Positions 4,872-5,417 of a stretch of 5,417 bases of DNA are shown here, in pieces; the first letter of the stretch is position 1; every line of letters starts with the position of its first letter. This stretch comes from an uncultured Gemmataceae bacterium (lineage in GTDB: Bacteria > Planctomycetota > Planctomycetia > Gemmatales > Gemmataceae): assembly GCA_937922175.1 (NCBI GenBank), contig CAKZUU010000118.1:1-5417 (forward strand). Reading direction: 5' to 3'. Below the pieces are notes generated by a model. That model made no database searches. It saw only the letters and a program-made list of their open reading frames with translations, and was not told where the DNA came from. The translations under genes and the position numbers were made by a program.

Positions 4872-5417
4872 ATGTCCCGCCTCCTACCTGTTCTTGCTAT
4901 TTTCTTCTTGGGAACCGACGGTCGGCCTGAGGAACGTCTCCCCGCCGATTGGGCATTTCGCCCCCGAGTCCGACCAACGATGCCTCGCCTCGTCGATGAA
5001 CCGCGAGGGCGGAATCCCATCGACGTCTTCATCATTCAACAGTTGCGAACCCGAGGCTTGTCCTTAGCCCCCGAGGCCGATCGGCTGACGTTGATCCGCC
5101 GCGCGAGCCTCGATCTCTGCGGACTTCCCCCTTCCTCCGCAGAAATCGCCGAATTTTTGGCCGACGACAGACCGGGGGCGTACGAACGGCTCGTTGAGCG
5201 GCTGCTGGCCAGTCCGCATTTCGGCGAACATTTTGCACGCGCCTGGCTGGATGTGGCTCGCTTCACCGAGAGCCAGGGGTTTGAACGCGACAAGCCGCGG
5301 GACCATGCCTGGCCCTATCGAGACTACGTGATTCGCAGTTTCAACCAAGACAAGCCTTACGAACGCTTCGTGATGGAACAACTCGCCGGTGATCTGCTGC
5401 CCGAGTCGGGGGCAGAT
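4872..5417 (+). CDS. Exported DUF1549 (PSCyt2) domain protein, 3' end beyond the window
   Basis: A frame opens at ATG 4872 and is uninterrupted for 182 codons to the window edge. Residues 1-15 (MSRLLPVLAIFFLGT) look like a signal peptide. WAFRP at 27-31 and NPIDVFI at 48-54 lead into a DUF1549 domain with ADRLTLIRRASLDL at 69-82, GLPP at 84-87, ASPHFGEHFARAWLD at 113-127, ARF at 129-131, and EQLAGDLLP at 169-177. In planctomycetes such proteins usually continue into a C-terminal DUF1553 domain and are often paired with a DUF1501 gene; both would lie outside this window. Many family members carry an N-terminal cytochrome-like domain with CxxCH (PSCyt1); here there is no room for it and no CxxCH motif, so this is the short architecture. 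The catalytic function of the family is not established. The ribosome site is poor: AGGG ends one base before the ATG. The start is chosen because it sits exactly at a signal peptide. Confidence 0.88.
   Translation, partial: MSRLLPVLAIFFLGTDGRPEERLPADWAFRPRVRPTMPRLVDEPRGRNPIDVFIIQQLRTRGLSLAPEADRLTLIRRASLDLCGLPPSSAEIAEFLADDRPGAYERLVERLLASPHFGEHFARAWLDVARFTESQGFERDKPRDHAWPYRDYVIRSFNQDKPYERFVMEQLAGDLLPESGAD

Noticed and set aside
5064..5381. Minus-strand 105-residue frame at the right edge
   Set aside because: It lies antisense to the DUF1549 coding region, whose motifs are conserved and continuous. The minus-strand product has no family features.
1..5417. Mobile elements, CRISPR arrays, tRNA or rRNA genes, or a defence cluster built around the EVE protein
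   Set aside because: I saw no transposase, terminal inverted repeats, regularly spaced repeats, cloverleaf-type sequence or nuclease/ATPase partner genes anywhere in the window.

Overview
The window looks like a piece of a planctomycete chromosome, most likely from the Gemmata/Gemmataceae side of the phylum. This is inferred from content, not from a database search. The diagnostic gene is the one at the right edge, an exported protein with the DUF1549 (PSCyt2) domain that is massively expanded in planctomycetes. Supporting signs are a small secreted 'W...FPG' protein, a lipoprotein-anchored thioredoxin with a long proline-rich linker, and an LL-diaminopimelate aminotransferase of the kind used for lysine and peptidoglycan synthesis in this group. 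The DNA is moderately GC-rich and densely coding, with no mobile element, RNA gene, CRISPR array or phage gene that I can see.

Left block (1-1846, plus strand): the last 18 codons of an unidentified upstream gene, then dapL (64-1317), then a small exported protein (1328-1846). The gaps are 6 and 10 bases and the ribosome binding site of the third gene overlaps the stop of dapL, so these are probably co-transcribed. A bulged GC-rich hairpin (1866-1910) lies where this block meets the convergent gene.

Middle block (1909-3297, minus strand): a 462-residue lipoprotein made of a signal peptide with an LAGC lipobox, a carboxypeptidase-regulatory-like beta domain, a proline-rich spacer of about 130 residues and a TlpA/ResA-type thioredoxin domain with a WCRPC active site. 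The longest reading frame runs 72 codons further upstream, but the lipobox, the ribosome binding site and the composition all point to a GTG start at 3297.

Right block (3298-5417, plus strand): a non-coding stretch of about 480 bases holding a 13-base palindrome and a TTGACA-type promoter candidate, then lspA (lipoprotein signal peptidase), a stand-alone EVE-domain protein, and the first 182 codons of the DUF1549 protein, which runs off the window. The three are 21 and 31 bases apart and probably form a transcription unit. The lipoprotein gene and the peptidase that would mature it are divergently arranged.

I do not see an unmistakable new system. The points most worth a second look are the architecture of the thioredoxin lipoprotein with its extra cysteines, the enlarged periplasmic segment of LspA, the non-canonical DapL N-terminal motif, the competing lspA starts, and the DUF1549 protein without an N-terminal haem domain.
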